Assembly: GCF_024758705.1 (NCBI RefSeq)
Contig: NZ_CP096971.1
Coordinates: forward strand, 1,116,001-1,180,000
Source: Sphingomonas sp. SUN019
Lineage (GTDB): Bacteria > Pseudomonadota > Alphaproteobacteria > Sphingomonadales > Sphingomonadaceae
Reading direction: 5' to 3'
Length of the DNA stretch: 64,000 nucleotides
The translations under genes and the position numbers were made by a program. Of the stretch, positions 18,639-27,687 are shown piece by piece (the stretch's first letter is position 1; every line of letters starts with the position of its first letter). Under the pieces are notes generated by a model, which was not told the DNA's origin, did no database searches, and saw only the letters and a program-made list of their open reading frames with translations.

Positions 18639-19082
18639 TTGCGTCATCTGGTCACCCTGGCCCTCGCTGCCGCCGCGCTGGCGGGATGCGCGCAGGAAAA
18701 GCAGCTCTACGTCTCCGACGCCTGGGTCCGTCTTGCCGCGGTTCCGGGACGCCCGGCGGCGGGTTATTTCACGATCCACGGTGGTCCCACCGACGCCACG
18801 CTGATCAGCGTTTCCACCGACGTTGCGATCAGGACCGAAATGCACGAATCGAAGATGGCGGCGGGCGGCGGCATGACGATGGATGCGGTCCGATCGCTGC
18901 CGATCCCCGCGCTGCAGACGGTGCGGTTCGCACCGGGCGGCAAACACGTCATGCTGTTCGACGTGAACCCGAGCGTGAAGCCCGGCGCGGCGATCACCTT
19001 CACCTACACCTTCGCCGACGCCCTGCGCATCCAGCAGGACGCCCGCGTCATCGCCGCGGGCGATCCGCCGCCGAAGAAATGA
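18639..19082 (+). CDS. PCu(A)C-type copper chaperone lipoprotein
   Basis: A 147-residue protein with a lipobox (LAALAGC-like, Cys near residue 18), so it is anchored on the periplasmic side. The mature part is a PCu(A)C cupredoxin-like domain: DAWVRLAAVPGRPAAGYFTI, then the metal ligands in TEMHESKM, MTMDAV and PGGKHVMLFD. These proteins carry Cu(I) in the periplasm to cytochrome c oxidase. The start is TTG at 18639. Two small genes follow on the same strand within 20 bases each. Confidence 0.85.
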   Translation: MRHLVTLALAAAALAGCAQEKQLYVSDAWVRLAAVPGRPAAGYFTIHGGPTDATLISVSTDVAIRTEMHESKMAAGGGMTMDAVRSLPIPALQTVRFAPGGKHVMLFDVNPSVKPGAAITFTYTFADALRIQQDARVIAAGDPPPKK

Positions 19083-19092
19083 ACGACGCAAA

Positions 19093-19386
19093 GTGAACGA
19101 CCCGACCAAGCCCGGGTTCAACCCCGGCGGCTGCCTGATCCTGCTGATCTTCTTCGTGATCGAAACCGCGGCAGGCTTCGGCGTCGGCGCGTTCTGCTAT
19201 CCGTTCGTCTTCGGCCTGATCGAACCGCTCGTTCCCGTCGCGGAGCGCGATTTTGCGGGCGTCGTGTCGGTCATCATCTGCTTCATCCCCGCCGGGTTCG
19301 TCGCGTGGTGGATCGACCGCTTGTGCGTGAAAATTAGCGGGCAGAGCGTGTTCGACGCCATGTCCACGCTGCCCAGCTTTCCGTGA
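19093..19386 (+). CDS. Small membrane protein, unknown function
   Basis: A 97-residue protein starting at GTG 19093, eleven bases after the copper chaperone. Two hydrophobic stretches (about residues 12-45 and 55-75) are predicted to cross the membrane. I do not recognise a family. Tight spacing to the genes on both sides suggests a small operon of copper chaperone, this protein and the HExxH protein. Confidence 0.6.
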   Translation: MNDPTKPGFNPGGCLILLIFFVIETAAGFGVGAFCYPFVFGLIEPLVPVAERDFAGVVSVIICFIPAGFVAWWIDRLCVKISGQSVFDAMSTLPSFP

Positions 19387-19399
19387 GCCCCAACTTTCC

Positions 19400-19864
19400 G
19401 TGAACAACGACCGCCGCCCCCTCACCCCTGGCGAGATCGACCTCGCACGATCCATGTACGGCGACGCGATCGACTATGCCCCCGTGCGCATAATCCAGCG
19501 CAAATGGGCGTTCTTCCAGCCGCGGCACGTCGTCATGGCCCCGACCGGACACCTTCATTTCCACCCGAAGGGCGACCTGTGCCGCGACGATTTCTCCTGC
19601 GCGCATCTGTCCGACCAGGGCCTGTTCATCCACGAAATGTGCCACGTCTGGCAACACCAGCGCGGCCTCTACCTCCCCCTCGCCCGCCACCCCTTCTGCC
19701 GCTACCACTACAGCTTCGTCCCCGGCTGGCCGCTGAAACGATACGGAATCGAGCAGCAAGCGGAGATCGTGCGGCATGCGTTCTTGCTCAGGGCGGGGGC
19801 GACGGTGGCGGGGGCACCGGGACTGGCGACGTATGAGGGGGTGCTGCCGTTCGGGCACCAGTAG
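19400..19864 (+). CDS. HExxH-motif protein of the sphingomonad 'vgr-related' type
   Basis: A 154-residue protein starting at GTG 19400. It carries an exact HExxH zinc-site motif in FIHEMCHVWQHQ (around residue 78), the signature of zinc peptidases. The neighbouring blocks PRHVVMAPTGHLHFHP and YHYSFVPGWPLKRYGIEQQAE match proteins commonly annotated as 'vgr related' in sphingomonads. A link to VgrG spike proteins is not apparent in the sequence. It may be a small metallopeptidase; no signal peptide is visible. Confidence 0.65.
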   Translation: MNNDRRPLTPGEIDLARSMYGDAIDYAPVRIIQRKWAFFQPRHVVMAPTGHLHFHPKGDLCRDDFSCAHLSDQGLFIHEMCHVWQHQRGLYLPLARHPFCRYHYSFVPGWPLKRYGIEQQAEIVRHAFLLRAGATVAGAPGLATYEGVLPFGHQ

Positions 19865-19915
19865 CGACAGGTATAGGTGGGAAAGCGGCCAGTCCGCTTT
19901 AGCTGGCCAAGTTCC

Positions 19916-20245
19916 TCATGATGAGATGGGTGTGCGCCAACACCAAATCAATAAAACGAACCCGGCTACGAAGAACGCAATTCCCATCCAGCCGAAAGCA
20001 AATGGAAGCTCCCCAACGCATCGATCCAAACAAATTGCACCGGGCTCCACAACTGGCTTTAACCCGTGGAGCCTGATAAACTCCGTCCAATTACCGGAAA
20101 TAATAACTTCAACGTAACTGCTTACTATAGCTGCTTGGACTATCGTCCCGATAGCGGAAGCGCCGAATAATATGATTGCCGCGAGCAGTCGCTTATCTCG
20201 AACCATGTTCTTCACCCGCTTGTTTCCTGCTCGCATCAGGCACAC
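19916..20245 (-). CDS. Orphan membrane protein in a low-GC patch
   Basis: A 109-residue open frame; a shorter start at the methionine of MVRDKRLLAAIILFG is plausible. Two transmembrane helices flank a central polar loop with two cysteines (residues about 73-77). Base composition is clearly less GC-rich than in the neighbours, and no family is recognised. It may be a recently acquired gene. Confidence that it is expressed is modest. Confidence 0.4.
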   Translation of the reverse strand: MCLMRAGNKRVKNMVRDKRLLAAIILFGASAIGTIVQAAIVSSYVEVIISGNWTEFIRLHGLKPVVEPGAICLDRCVGELPFAFGWMGIAFFVAGFVLLIWCWRTPISS

Positions 20246-20399
20246 GAAATAGATAATCGCAAGTCCGCTATTGGGCGTTTGCGATCAGGCCGCTTTGCCG
20301 CCCGATAGCAGCCGGGCGGCTTTCGGGGAGGTCGTGCCGATCGCCAGTGCCGGAATGGCAATAGGTGGGTGGTTAGCTGCCGTTCGTTCTCGGTGCTGT

Positions 20400-20690
20400 T
20401 CAGACGCCGCCGCCCCAGAACATTACGAAGGGGAAGAGCAGAAAACCGACAAAACCTATCGCGAATGGATATAGGTCATAGAACCACCGCGCCTTACGGG
20501 AGAGAATGACCGCGCCGATAAGTAGGAGCAGGAACAGAGCGGGTAAGCCAGCATATTGAATCACTTGGCCAGAAGCTGGATAGCCGGGAACATGCTGCGC
20601 TTTGATACTCAACAAGCCGCCGATGCCCGCAATCAACAGATAGCCCCACGCTGATACAACAACGGCTGTCGGAAGGTCGGCCCATCGCAT
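20400..20690 (-). CDS. Orphan multi-pass membrane protein in a low-GC patch
   Basis: A 96-residue frame with three hydrophobic helices (about residues 8-28, 43-65, 74-93) separated by short loops, ending FVMFWGGGV. It is not a family I recognise. Like the other gene in this patch, it is richer in A and T than the surrounding core genes. The two may be parts of one small acquired module. Nothing in the sequence shows function. Confidence 0.4.
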   Translation of the reverse strand: MRWADLPTAVVVSAWGYLLIAGIGGLLSIKAQHVPGYPASGQVIQYAGLPALFLLLLIGAVILSRKARWFYDLYPFAIGFVGFLLFPFVMFWGGGV

Positions 20691-20998
20691 GGGCCAATGT
20701 CGGGTAATGAGCGATCGACCGCAAGTGGGCGGAAGCGGTCATCCGCGTTTTCCTACATGATGCCGATCTGCTAGGGGCTTCTGGCTATTTCTCATCGCTG
20801 GACGACGACAACCCACCGCCGCGTGCGGATACGTGCGCAGGTGCGAGTTTATCGCGACTTTTGGCGCACGCCGAAATGCCGCCTTGGCCTAACTTTAGCC
20901 TAACCTTCCGCGGAGACGTTCATCTCCGACGCGCTATTCCGCGACCGTTTTCGGGCGCAAGTGGGAACAGTCGACCATCTGCCGCGCGCACCCGCCCA
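20691..20998. other. Non-coding gap of about 300 bases
   Basis: No convincing gene on either strand. The composition is intermediate, and the segment contains GACCGCAAGTGGGCGGAAGC-like sequence resembling degraded intergenic repeats of sphingomonads. No promoter or RNA gene could be recognised. Confidence 0.4.
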
Positions 20999-22348
20999 TC
21001 ACCGCATAAGCACCAACTCCTCTGCCATCGTCGGATGCAGCGCCACCGTCTCGTCGAACTGCGCCTTGGTCAGCCCCGCCTTCACGCACACCGCCGCGGC
21101 CTGGATGATCTCGGCGCAGTCAGGGCCGATCATGTGGATGCCGACGACGCGGTCGGTCTCCCCGTCGCACACCATCTTGTACAGGGCGCGTTCGTCGCGG
21201 CCCGCGAGCACGTTCTTCATCGGGCGGAAATCGGATGAATAGACGCGCACCGACCCCAGTTTCTGCTTGGCTTCGCTCTCGGTCATGCCGACCCCGGCGA
21301 GCGGCGGGTGGCTGAATACCGCGGCGGGGATACAGCCGTAATCGACGCGGGTCGGCTTGTCCCCGAAGAACGTGTCGGCGAACGCCTGCCCCTCGCGGAT
21401 CGCGACCGGCGTCAGCTGCACGCGGTTGGTGACGTCGCCGACCGCAAAGATGCTGTCGCAGCTCGACCGGTTATCCTCGTCGACCTTCACCGCGCCCTTC
21501 TCGTCCAGCTCGACCCCGGCCGTCTCCAGCCCCAGCCCTTCCGTATTCGGCACCCGCCCGGTCGCGAACATCACCAGATCGACCGTCACCGGCTCATGCC
21601 CGCTCATGCTGACCGTCAGGCAGCCGTCCTCGCCCTTCTCGATCCCCTCGAACGTGGCGTCGAAACGGAATTCCAGCCCCTTCATCAGGCTGATCTGCAG
21701 CAACCGGTCGCGGATCGCCTGGTCGTAACCGCGCAGGATTTCCTTCGTCCGGTTGATCAGGATGACGTGCGCGCCAAGCTGATGGAAGATGCCTGCAAAC
21801 TCATTGGCGATATAGCCCGCGCCCGCGATCAGCACGCGCTTCGGCACCGCCTCCAGATGAAACGCCTCGTTCGAGGTGATGCCGTGCTCATGCCCCGGAC
21901 AGGTCGGCACCGACGGATGCGCCCCTACCGCGATCAGGATTTTCCCCGCGGTTTTTTTGGTCCCGTCGGCCAGCGTGACTTCGTTCGGCCCGGAGACGGT
22001 CGCGCGCTGGTGGATAATCTCCACCCCCTGGCTTTCCAGCGTATCGGTATAGGCCCCGTTGATTCGGTCGACCTCCTCCATCACGTTGTCGCGCAATGTT
22101 TTCCAGTCGAATTCGCACTCGTCCGGCACCTGCCAGCCGAACCGCTTCGCGTCCTTCAGATCCTCCGCAAAGTGTGCGCCATAGACGAGCAGTTTCTTCG
22201 GCACGCACCCGCGAATGACGCACGTCCCCCCGACGCGATACTCCTCCGCCACCGCAACCTTGGCCCCATGCGCCGCCGCCACCCGAGAGGCGCGGGTGCC
22301 GCCAGACCCTGCACCGATGACGAACAGGTCGTAGTCGTAGTCGCTCAT
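20999..22348 (-). CDS. gor: Glutathione-disulfide reductase
   Basis: A 449-residue class I pyridine nucleotide-disulfide oxidoreductase. FAD-binding VIGAGSGGTRASRVAA at the N terminus is followed by the redox-active pair in GGTCVIRGCVPKK (Cys43, Cys48), the NADPH-binding domain (LIAGAGYIANEFAGIF) and the C-terminal dimerisation domain with VALHPTMAEELV, which supplies the catalytic His-Glu pair. It keeps glutathione reduced using NADPH. Its start codon shares one base with the stop of pgi upstream, so the two are translationally coupled. Confidence 0.94.
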   Translation of the reverse strand: MSDYDYDLFVIGAGSGGTRASRVAAAHGAKVAVAEEYRVGGTCVIRGCVPKKLLVYGAHFAEDLKDAKRFGWQVPDECEFDWKTLRDNVMEEVDRINGAYTDTLESQGVEIIHQRATVSGPNEVTLADGTKKTAGKILIAVGAHPSVPTCPGHEHGITSNEAFHLEAVPKRVLIAGAGYIANEFAGIFHQLGAHVILINRTKEILRGYDQAIRDRLLQISLMKGLEFRFDATFEGIEKGEDGCLTVSMSGHEPVTVDLVMFATGRVPNTEGLGLETAGVELDEKGAVKVDEDNRSSCDSIFAVGDVTNRVQLTPVAIREGQAFADTFFGDKPTRVDYGCIPAAVFSHPPLAGVGMTESEAKQKLGSVRVYSSDFRPMKNVLAGRDERALYKMVCDGETDRVVGIHMIGPDCAEIIQAAAVCVKAGLTKAQFDETVALHPTMAEELVLMR

Positions 22349-23844
22349 TATGCTTCCAGCCCCGCACGCTTGATGAGGTCGGTCGTCGACGGGTCGAAAT
22401 CGCCCCCGCCCTTGGCCGCTTCTTTCGCCATTTCCTTGCCCAGTTCGACGCCGAACTGGTCGAACGAATTGATCCCCAGCAGAACGCCGTTCACGAACAC
22501 GCGGTGCTCGTAGAACGCGATCAGCGCGCCCAGCGTCCGCGCGTCGAGTTGCTCCAGCAGGATCGTCGAGGACGGCCGGTCGCCCGGATAGGCGCGCGCC
22601 GGATTGTCGGGGTTCGCCTTCCCCTTCATCAGCGCCGCGCCCTGCGCAAAGGCGTTCAGCAGCAATTGCCGGTGATGTTCCTCGTCCAGCGTATCGCCCG
22701 CCTCGATCACCGCGAGGAATTCGACCGGGATCAGGTGTGTGCCCTGATGGAGCAGCTGGAACACCGCGTGCTGCGCGTCGGTGCCGACGCCGCCCCAGGT
22801 AATCGGCGCGGTCGGGCGGCCGATCGGCCGACCGTCCACGCCCACGCTCTTGCCGTTCGATTCCATCTCCAGTTGCTGGAGATAGCTCGGCAGCAACCGC
22901 AGCCGTTCGTCATAGGCGAATGGCGCGCGCGTTTCGGCCCCGCGCACCTGCGTGTAGTAAAGGTCCGCGAACGCCGCCATCGCGGGCGCATTCTCGTGCA
23001 GCGCGGACAGCCGGAAGTGCCGGTCCATCTCGGCCGCACCCTCCAGCAATTCCTCGAACTGGTCCCACCCCAGCTTGATCGCGGCCGGAAAGCCGATCGA
23101 GGACCATAAGGAATACCGCCCGCCGACGCCCTCGCCGAACGGCAGCACCCGCGTCTCGTCGACGCCCCATTCCACTGCCTTCTCCGGCGAAGCGGTCAGT
23201 GCGATCACGCGGCCATAGGGGTCTTCCACCCCATCCTCGGTCATCCACGCCAGCACGCTTTCGGCGTTCATCATCGTTTCGGTCGTGGTGAAGGTCTTGG
23301 ACGCCACTACCAGCAAGGTCGCCGCCGGATCGAAGCGTTCGAACACATCCTCCAGCGCCATACCGTCGACGTTCGACACGATCGCCACGTCGTAACGGTC
23401 CGACTCGCGCCCCAGCGCGTCGACCAGCAGATGCGGCCCCAGCGCCGATCCGCCGATCCCGACGTGCAGGATGTGCCGCACCGGCCCCAGCGCGTCGGCC
23501 TCGATCGCGTCGATCAGCGTCCGCATCCGCGCATGGTATCCAGCCGCGCGCTTCACGCTCTCGGGCGCGCCCTCGCCGCGTTCGGCGGTATGCTCGACCG
23601 GGCGGTCCTCGGTCACGTTGACGTGTTGCCCGCCGAACATCGCCTCGCGCTTGCCCGCCAGATCCTGCGCTTTCGCCAGCGCCTCGAACGCCGCCACCGC
23701 GTCCGCGGTCAGATGCGTTTTCGACCAGTCGAAATGGATTCCCGCAACGTCCAGCGACAGCCGGTCGAGCCGCCCGGCATCGTCCGCAAACAATTGCTCC
23801 AGCCTCACCTGAGGCAGTGCCTCGATCGCCGACCAGTCCGCCAT
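22348..23844 (-). CDS. pgi: Glucose-6-phosphate isomerase
   Basis: A 498-residue phosphoglucose isomerase that interconverts glucose-6-phosphate and fructose-6-phosphate. Signature blocks are HVGIGGSALGPHLL, VASKTFTTTETMMNAES, GRYSLWSSIGFPAAI, the active-site LHQGTHLIPVEF and the C-terminal SFDQFGVELGKEMA. ATG 23844 (MADWSAIEAL) is preceded by GAGGTGAG and is preferred; the longer open frame upstream is antisense to lepB. It forms an operon with gor, tying sugar phosphate supply to NADPH-dependent redox balance. Confidence 0.95.
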   Translation of the reverse strand: MADWSAIEALPQVRLEQLFADDAGRLDRLSLDVAGIHFDWSKTHLTADAVAAFEALAKAQDLAGKREAMFGGQHVNVTEDRPVEHTAERGEGAPESVKRAAGYHARMRTLIDAIEADALGPVRHILHVGIGGSALGPHLLVDALGRESDRYDVAIVSNVDGMALEDVFERFDPAATLLVVASKTFTTTETMMNAESVLAWMTEDGVEDPYGRVIALTASPEKAVEWGVDETRVLPFGEGVGGRYSLWSSIGFPAAIKLGWDQFEELLEGAAEMDRHFRLSALHENAPAMAAFADLYYTQVRGAETRAPFAYDERLRLLPSYLQQLEMESNGKSVGVDGRPIGRPTAPITWGGVGTDAQHAVFQLLHQGTHLIPVEFLAVIEAGDTLDEEHHRQLLLNAFAQGAALMKGKANPDNPARAYPGDRPSSTILLEQLDARTLGALIAFYEHRVFVNGVLLGINSFDQFGVELGKEMAKEAAKGGGDFDPSTTDLIKRAGLEA

Positions 23845-23953
23845 GTCGCTCACCTCGTAGCTCGTGTAATCCGGGCGAACCGCCGGTAGTGCCGAAGCGT
23901 TCCGCGCGCCACCCCGCTTGACGAGGCCCGCGCCCTGCGTGAAGGCCGCGATC

Positions 23954-24775
23954 ATGGCCAAGACCACATCCGCGAAGCCCCGTTCCGGGAAAGCCCAATC
24001 GGAAACGACCGAGACGATCCGCTTCCTGCTGAAGCTGGCGCTCATCGTGCTGATCTTCCGCAGCTTCATCTTTTCGCCCTTCTCGATTCCCAGCGAATCG
24101 ATGCTGCCCCGGCTACTGATCGGCGATTACCTGTTCGTGTCGAAATGGAATTACGGCTTTTCGCGCTGGTCGCTTCCGTGGGGGGCGTTCCCGATGGACG
24201 GCCGCCTGTTCGGCAGCGCGCCCACGCGCGGCGACGTCGTCGTCTTCCGCTCGATGGAACCCGACGACCATGACGTGATCAAACGCGTCATCGGCCTGCC
24301 CGGCGACACCGTGCAGATGCGCCGCGGCCAGCTGATCCTGAACGCCCGCGCGATCCCGAAGCAGCGCATCGCCGATTTCGTTTTCCCGCTCAGCCCCAAT
24401 TTCGGCCCCGACAAATGCGGCCCGCAGTTTCAGGACGTGGCGAACGACCAGCCCGTCTGCCGCTACCCGCGCTTCCGCGAGACTTTGCCGGAGGGCAAAT
24501 CCTACGAAGTGCTCGACCAGGAAGACATCCCCGTCGCCGACGATACCGAAGTCTATACCGTCCCCGCCGGGCACATCTTCCTGATGGGCGACAACCGCGA
24601 TGATTCGGCCGACAGCCGCTTCGCCCCGCCGCAGGGCATGGGCTTCATCCCGCTCGACCGGGTGGAGGGCAAGGCCGCGGTGATGTTCTTCTCGACCGAC
24701 GGATCGGCCGAATGGCTGCTGCCGTGGACGTGGTTCTCGGCGGCACGGTGGAAGCGGATCGGGGGCGGTTTTTGA
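23954..24775 (+). CDS. lepB: Signal peptidase I
   Basis: A 273-residue inner-membrane serine protease that removes Sec signal peptides. One transmembrane helix (about residues 22-41) is followed by the catalytic serine in IPSESMLPRL (Ser49), the general-base lysine in HDVIKRVIGLPGD (Lys110), and the conserved box MGDNRDDSADSR. ATG 23954 is preferred over the in-frame start 12 codons upstream because the cytosolic tail is then of usual size. It begins the lepB-rnc-era operon typical of proteobacteria. Confidence 0.95.
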   Translation: MAKTTSAKPRSGKAQSETTETIRFLLKLALIVLIFRSFIFSPFSIPSESMLPRLLIGDYLFVSKWNYGFSRWSLPWGAFPMDGRLFGSAPTRGDVVVFRSMEPDDHDVIKRVIGLPGDTVQMRRGQLILNARAIPKQRIADFVFPLSPNFGPDKCGPQFQDVANDQPVCRYPRFRETLPEGKSYEVLDQEDIPVADDTEVYTVPAGHIFLMGDNRDDSADSRFAPPQGMGFIPLDRVEGKAAVMFFSTDGSAEWLLPWTWFSAARWKRIGGGF

Positions 24776-25473
24776 CCGCCATCGCGCCCTGGATCGCTGA
24801 GGCGTTCGGCCACACCCCGGTCGACCTGACCGCGTTCGAGCGCGCACTGACCCACGGCAGCAAATCCGACGTAAACTACGAACGCCTCGAATTCCTCGGC
24901 GATCGTGTGCTCGGCCTCGTCATCGCCGAATGGGTGTTCGAGGTTTTCCCGAATGAACGCGAGGGCCAGCTCGCCAGCCGAGTCGCGTCGCTGGTATCGC
25001 GCGTCACCTGCGCCGATGTCGCGCGGTCGGCGGGCGTCGCACAGCACCTTCGCCTCGGCAAACAGGCGCGCGATGCTGGCGCGTTCGACAGCGACAATGT
25101 GCTGGGCGACGTGATGGAGGCATTGATCGGCGCGCTGTTCCGCGAAGCCGGTCTCGACGCCGCCCGCACCGCGATTCGCACGCTCTGGACCGACCACCTC
25201 GACCAACGCTCGTCCGCGCCCAAACACCCCAAGGCCGAGCTGCAGGAATGGGCCGCGGCGAACAACCGCAAGCCACCCGAATATGTGGTGGACGACCGCT
25301 CCGGCCCCGACCACGCCCCGCACTTCACCGTCCGCGTGATGCTCGGCACGTCTGCCAGCGCCGTGGCGGAGGGCGGGAGTAAACACGAGGCCGAAACCGC
25401 TGCGGCGAAGGCGTTGCTGGCCGAACTCGCCGCAGCCCCCCGCGCCTCGAAATCAAAGAAGATCAGATCATGA
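24772..25473 (+). CDS. rnc: Ribonuclease III
   Basis: A 233-residue double-strand-specific RNase that processes rRNA precursors and mRNAs. The signature YERLEFLGDRVLG (residues 36-48) and the second acidic block DVMEALIGALF form the metal site. The C-terminal 70 residues are a dsRNA-binding domain (HPKAELQEWAA ... SKHEAETAAAKALL). Start TTG 24772 overlaps the lepB stop (TTGA), explaining the unusual start codon. Confidence 0.94.
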   Translation: MTAIAPWIAEAFGHTPVDLTAFERALTHGSKSDVNYERLEFLGDRVLGLVIAEWVFEVFPNEREGQLASRVASLVSRVTCADVARSAGVAQHLRLGKQARDAGAFDSDNVLGDVMEALIGALFREAGLDAARTAIRTLWTDHLDQRSSAPKHPKAELQEWAAANNRKPPEYVVDDRSGPDHAPHFTVRVMLGTSASAVAEGGSKHEAETAAAKALLAELAAAPRASKSKKIRS

Positions 25474-26360
25474 CCCACTGCGGTCTCGTCGCCGTCGTCG
25501 GCGCGCCCAACGCGGGCAAATCCACGCTCGTCAACGCGCTCGTCGGGCAAAAGGTCGCGATCGTCAGCCCCAAGGCGCAGACCACCCGCGCCAAACTGCT
25601 CGGCGTCGCGATTGAGGGCGAGACGCAGTTGCTGCTGGTCGACACTCCCGGCATCTTCGAACCCAAACGCCGCCTCGACCGCGCGATGGTCGCCGCGGCA
25701 TGGGGCGGGACCGAAGGGGCCGACGTGCTCGCGCTGGTCGTCGATGCAAAGGGCGGGCTCGGGCCGAAGGTCACCGAAATCGCCGAAGGCCTCGCCCCCC
25801 GCCCCGAACCCAAATATTTGATCCTCAACAAGGTCGATCTGGCCGACAAGCCGAAGCTGCTGCTCCACGCCGAACGCCTCAATGCGCTCGTCCCGTTCGC
25901 CGAAACCTTCTTCATCAGCGCGACGACCGGCGATGGCCTGCCCGAACTGAAACGCACGCTCGCCGCCGCGATGCCGCAGGGGCCGTGGCACTACCCCGCC
26001 GATCAGGTCAGCGACGCCAGCGAACGCGCGCTCGCCGCAGAGGTGACGCGCGAACAACTATACCTCCAGCTCCACGCCGAACTTCCCTATGCGGCCACGG
26101 TAGAAACCGAGAAATTCGAGGACCGCGCCGACGGTTCGACCGAAATCCACCAGCAGATCCTAGTCGAACGCCCGACCCAGCGCGCGATCGTGCTCGGCAA
26201 GGGCGGCGCCCGCATCAAGGAAATCGGCGCCCGCGCCCGCGCCGAACTCGGCACGTTACTCGACCGCCAAGTCCACCTCTACCTCCACGTCAAGGTGAAG
26301 CCCGGCTGGGACGAAGACCGCGATACCTACAAGGACATCGGACTCGACTGGGTGGAGTGA
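25470..26360 (+). CDS. era: GTPase Era
   Basis: A 296-residue GTPase needed for 30S ribosome maturation. G1 GAPNAGKST (residues 11-19), the G2 threonine in AQTTRAK, G3 DTPGIF, G4 NKVD and G5 ISATTG are all present. The C-terminal KH RNA-binding domain carries VLGKGGARIKEIGARARAEL. It overlaps rnc by four bases (ATGA) and closes the operon, followed by a palindromic repeat. Confidence 0.96.
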   Translation: MTHCGLVAVVGAPNAGKSTLVNALVGQKVAIVSPKAQTTRAKLLGVAIEGETQLLLVDTPGIFEPKRRLDRAMVAAAWGGTEGADVLALVVDAKGGLGPKVTEIAEGLAPRPEPKYLILNKVDLADKPKLLLHAERLNALVPFAETFFISATTGDGLPELKRTLAAAMPQGPWHYPADQVSDASERALAAEVTREQLYLQLHAELPYAATVETEKFEDRADGSTEIHQQILVERPTQRAIVLGKGGARIKEIGARARAELGTLLDRQVHLYLHVKVKPGWDEDRDTYKDIGLDWVE

Positions 26361-26406
26361 ATGCGGGCATAGAATCGAAAAAGATCAGGTTCTGCCAGCA
26401 AGAAAA

Positions 26407-26518
26407 TCCTCCCCTGCAAGGGGAGGTGGCGCGGAGCGCCGGAGGGGTGTCGACCTCTCGAGAGGGTGACACCCCTCCGTCAGCGCTTCGCGCTGCCACC
26501 TCCCCTTGCAGGGGAGGA
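26407..26518. repeat. 112-bp palindromic repeat, copy 2
   Basis: The same element as at 15159-15272: identical ends (TCCTCCCCTGCAAGGGGAGG and complement) and similar internal stems, with a slightly different centre (ACCTCTCGAGAGGGT). It sits between the convergent era and sirtuin genes. Both copies lie between convergent genes, consistent with a role in ending transcription from both sides. Confidence 0.8.
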
Positions 26519-26536
26519 ATAGAATTTGCGTAGGTC

Positions 26537-27238
26537 TTATCTCGCGAGAACCTCATCCACCCAAGCCGGAACCAATTCCCCCGCCGGCCCCAGCCGTGTC
26601 GTATCGAACCACGCACTCCCCGCAGACTGCTCCAGGTTCAACTCAAGCGTCGTCGCGCCATGATAGCGCGCCATCTGAACGAACCCCGCCGCCGGATAGA
26701 CCGCCCCCGACGTGCCCACCGACACGAATAGATCGCACCCCGCCACCGCCGCCTCGATCCGCTCCATCTGATACGGCATCTCACCAAAGAACACGATGTC
26801 GGGCCGCAGCGCCGCCGCCCCGCATAAGGTGCATCCGCTGCCGGGCGGCAACTCGTCCTCCCAAGCCTCCCGCCCCCCACAAGAAGCACACGAGGCCGAC
26901 CGCAACTCCCCATGCATATGCAACAGCCGCGTCGCGCCCGCGCGCTCATGCAGATCGTCGACATTCTGCGTAACGATCAGCAACTCGCCCGCCCACGCCG
27001 CATCCAGCCGCGCCAACGCCAGATGCGCCGCATTCGGCACCACCCCCGCCAACGCCGCCCGCCGCAGATCGTAGAACCGATGCACCAGCTCCGGATCGCG
27101 CGCCAACGCCTCGGGCGTGCACACATCCTCCACCCGATGCCCCTCCCACAGGCCCCCCGGCCCCCGAAACGTCGCGATTCCGCTCTCGGCGGAGACACCA
27201 GCGCCGGTCAACACCACGATGTTGCGAATATCTGCCAT
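26537..27238 (-). CDS. cobB: NAD-dependent protein deacylase (sirtuin, CobB type)
   Basis: A 233-residue class III sirtuin. NAD-binding VVLTGAGVSAESGIATFRG, the QNVDDLHERAG loop with catalytic His in LLHMHGEL, a four-cysteine zinc site (CASCGG and CTLCGA), RPDIVFFGE and FVSVGTSGAVYPAA are all visible. It removes acetyl or longer acyl groups from lysines, for example on acyl-CoA synthetases. ATG 27238 begins the canonical domain; the upstream extension lacks support. Confidence 0.92.
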   Translation of the reverse strand: MADIRNIVVLTGAGVSAESGIATFRGPGGLWEGHRVEDVCTPEALARDPELVHRFYDLRRAALAGVVPNAAHLALARLDAAWAGELLIVTQNVDDLHERAGATRLLHMHGELRSASCASCGGREAWEDELPPGSGCTLCGAAALRPDIVFFGEMPYQMERIEAAVAGCDLFVSVGTSGAVYPAAGFVQMARYHGATTLELNLEQSAGSAWFDTTRLGPAGELVPAWVDEVLAR

Positions 27239-27304
27239 GGTCTTACGGTACAGCCGCGTCGCGATCGCGGAAAGCGCCACCCGCCCACAAGGGTCACCGA
27301 AGCT

Positions 27305-27652
27305 ATGGCTGTCACCAGGATCGTCGCCAACCTCGTTGCGCCAGACCCAGTCGCGCTTGCCAGATTTTATGAAGCGGTCTTCGCGCTCGATCTCGCCCTC
27401 GATATGGGTTGGATCGCTTTTCTCGTCGGAACAAAGCCCCAAAAGATAGAACTACACACTGCGTACGAGGGTGGTTCCGGGACAGAATTGCCCGTGATTT
27501 CGATCGGCGTAGACGATCTCGACGCCACCGAAGCTGCTGTGCGTGCCACGGGCGCGGCCGTCGTCTACGGCCCGGTGACGGAAGCATGGGGTCTCCGCCG
27601 GTTCTTTTTTCGCGACCCCGCCGGAAATCTTGTAAATGTCGTCGACAACTGA
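27305..27652 (+). CDS. VOC family protein
   Basis: A 115-residue glyoxalase/bleomycin-resistance-fold protein. VANLVAPDPVALARFYEAVF at the start and FFFRDPAGNLVNVVDN at the end are diagnostic. It is a small, probably dimeric protein whose ligand is unknown. It is divergent from the sirtuin, with about 66 bases between. Confidence 0.8.
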   Translation: MAVTRIVANLVAPDPVALARFYEAVFALDLALDMGWIAFLVGTKPQKIELHTAYEGGSGTELPVISIGVDDLDATEAAVRATGAAVVYGPVTEAWGLRRFFFRDPAGNLVNVVDN

Positions 27653-27687
27653 CTTACGACGCGTCCTGTCGTCATGAATGGGTACGG

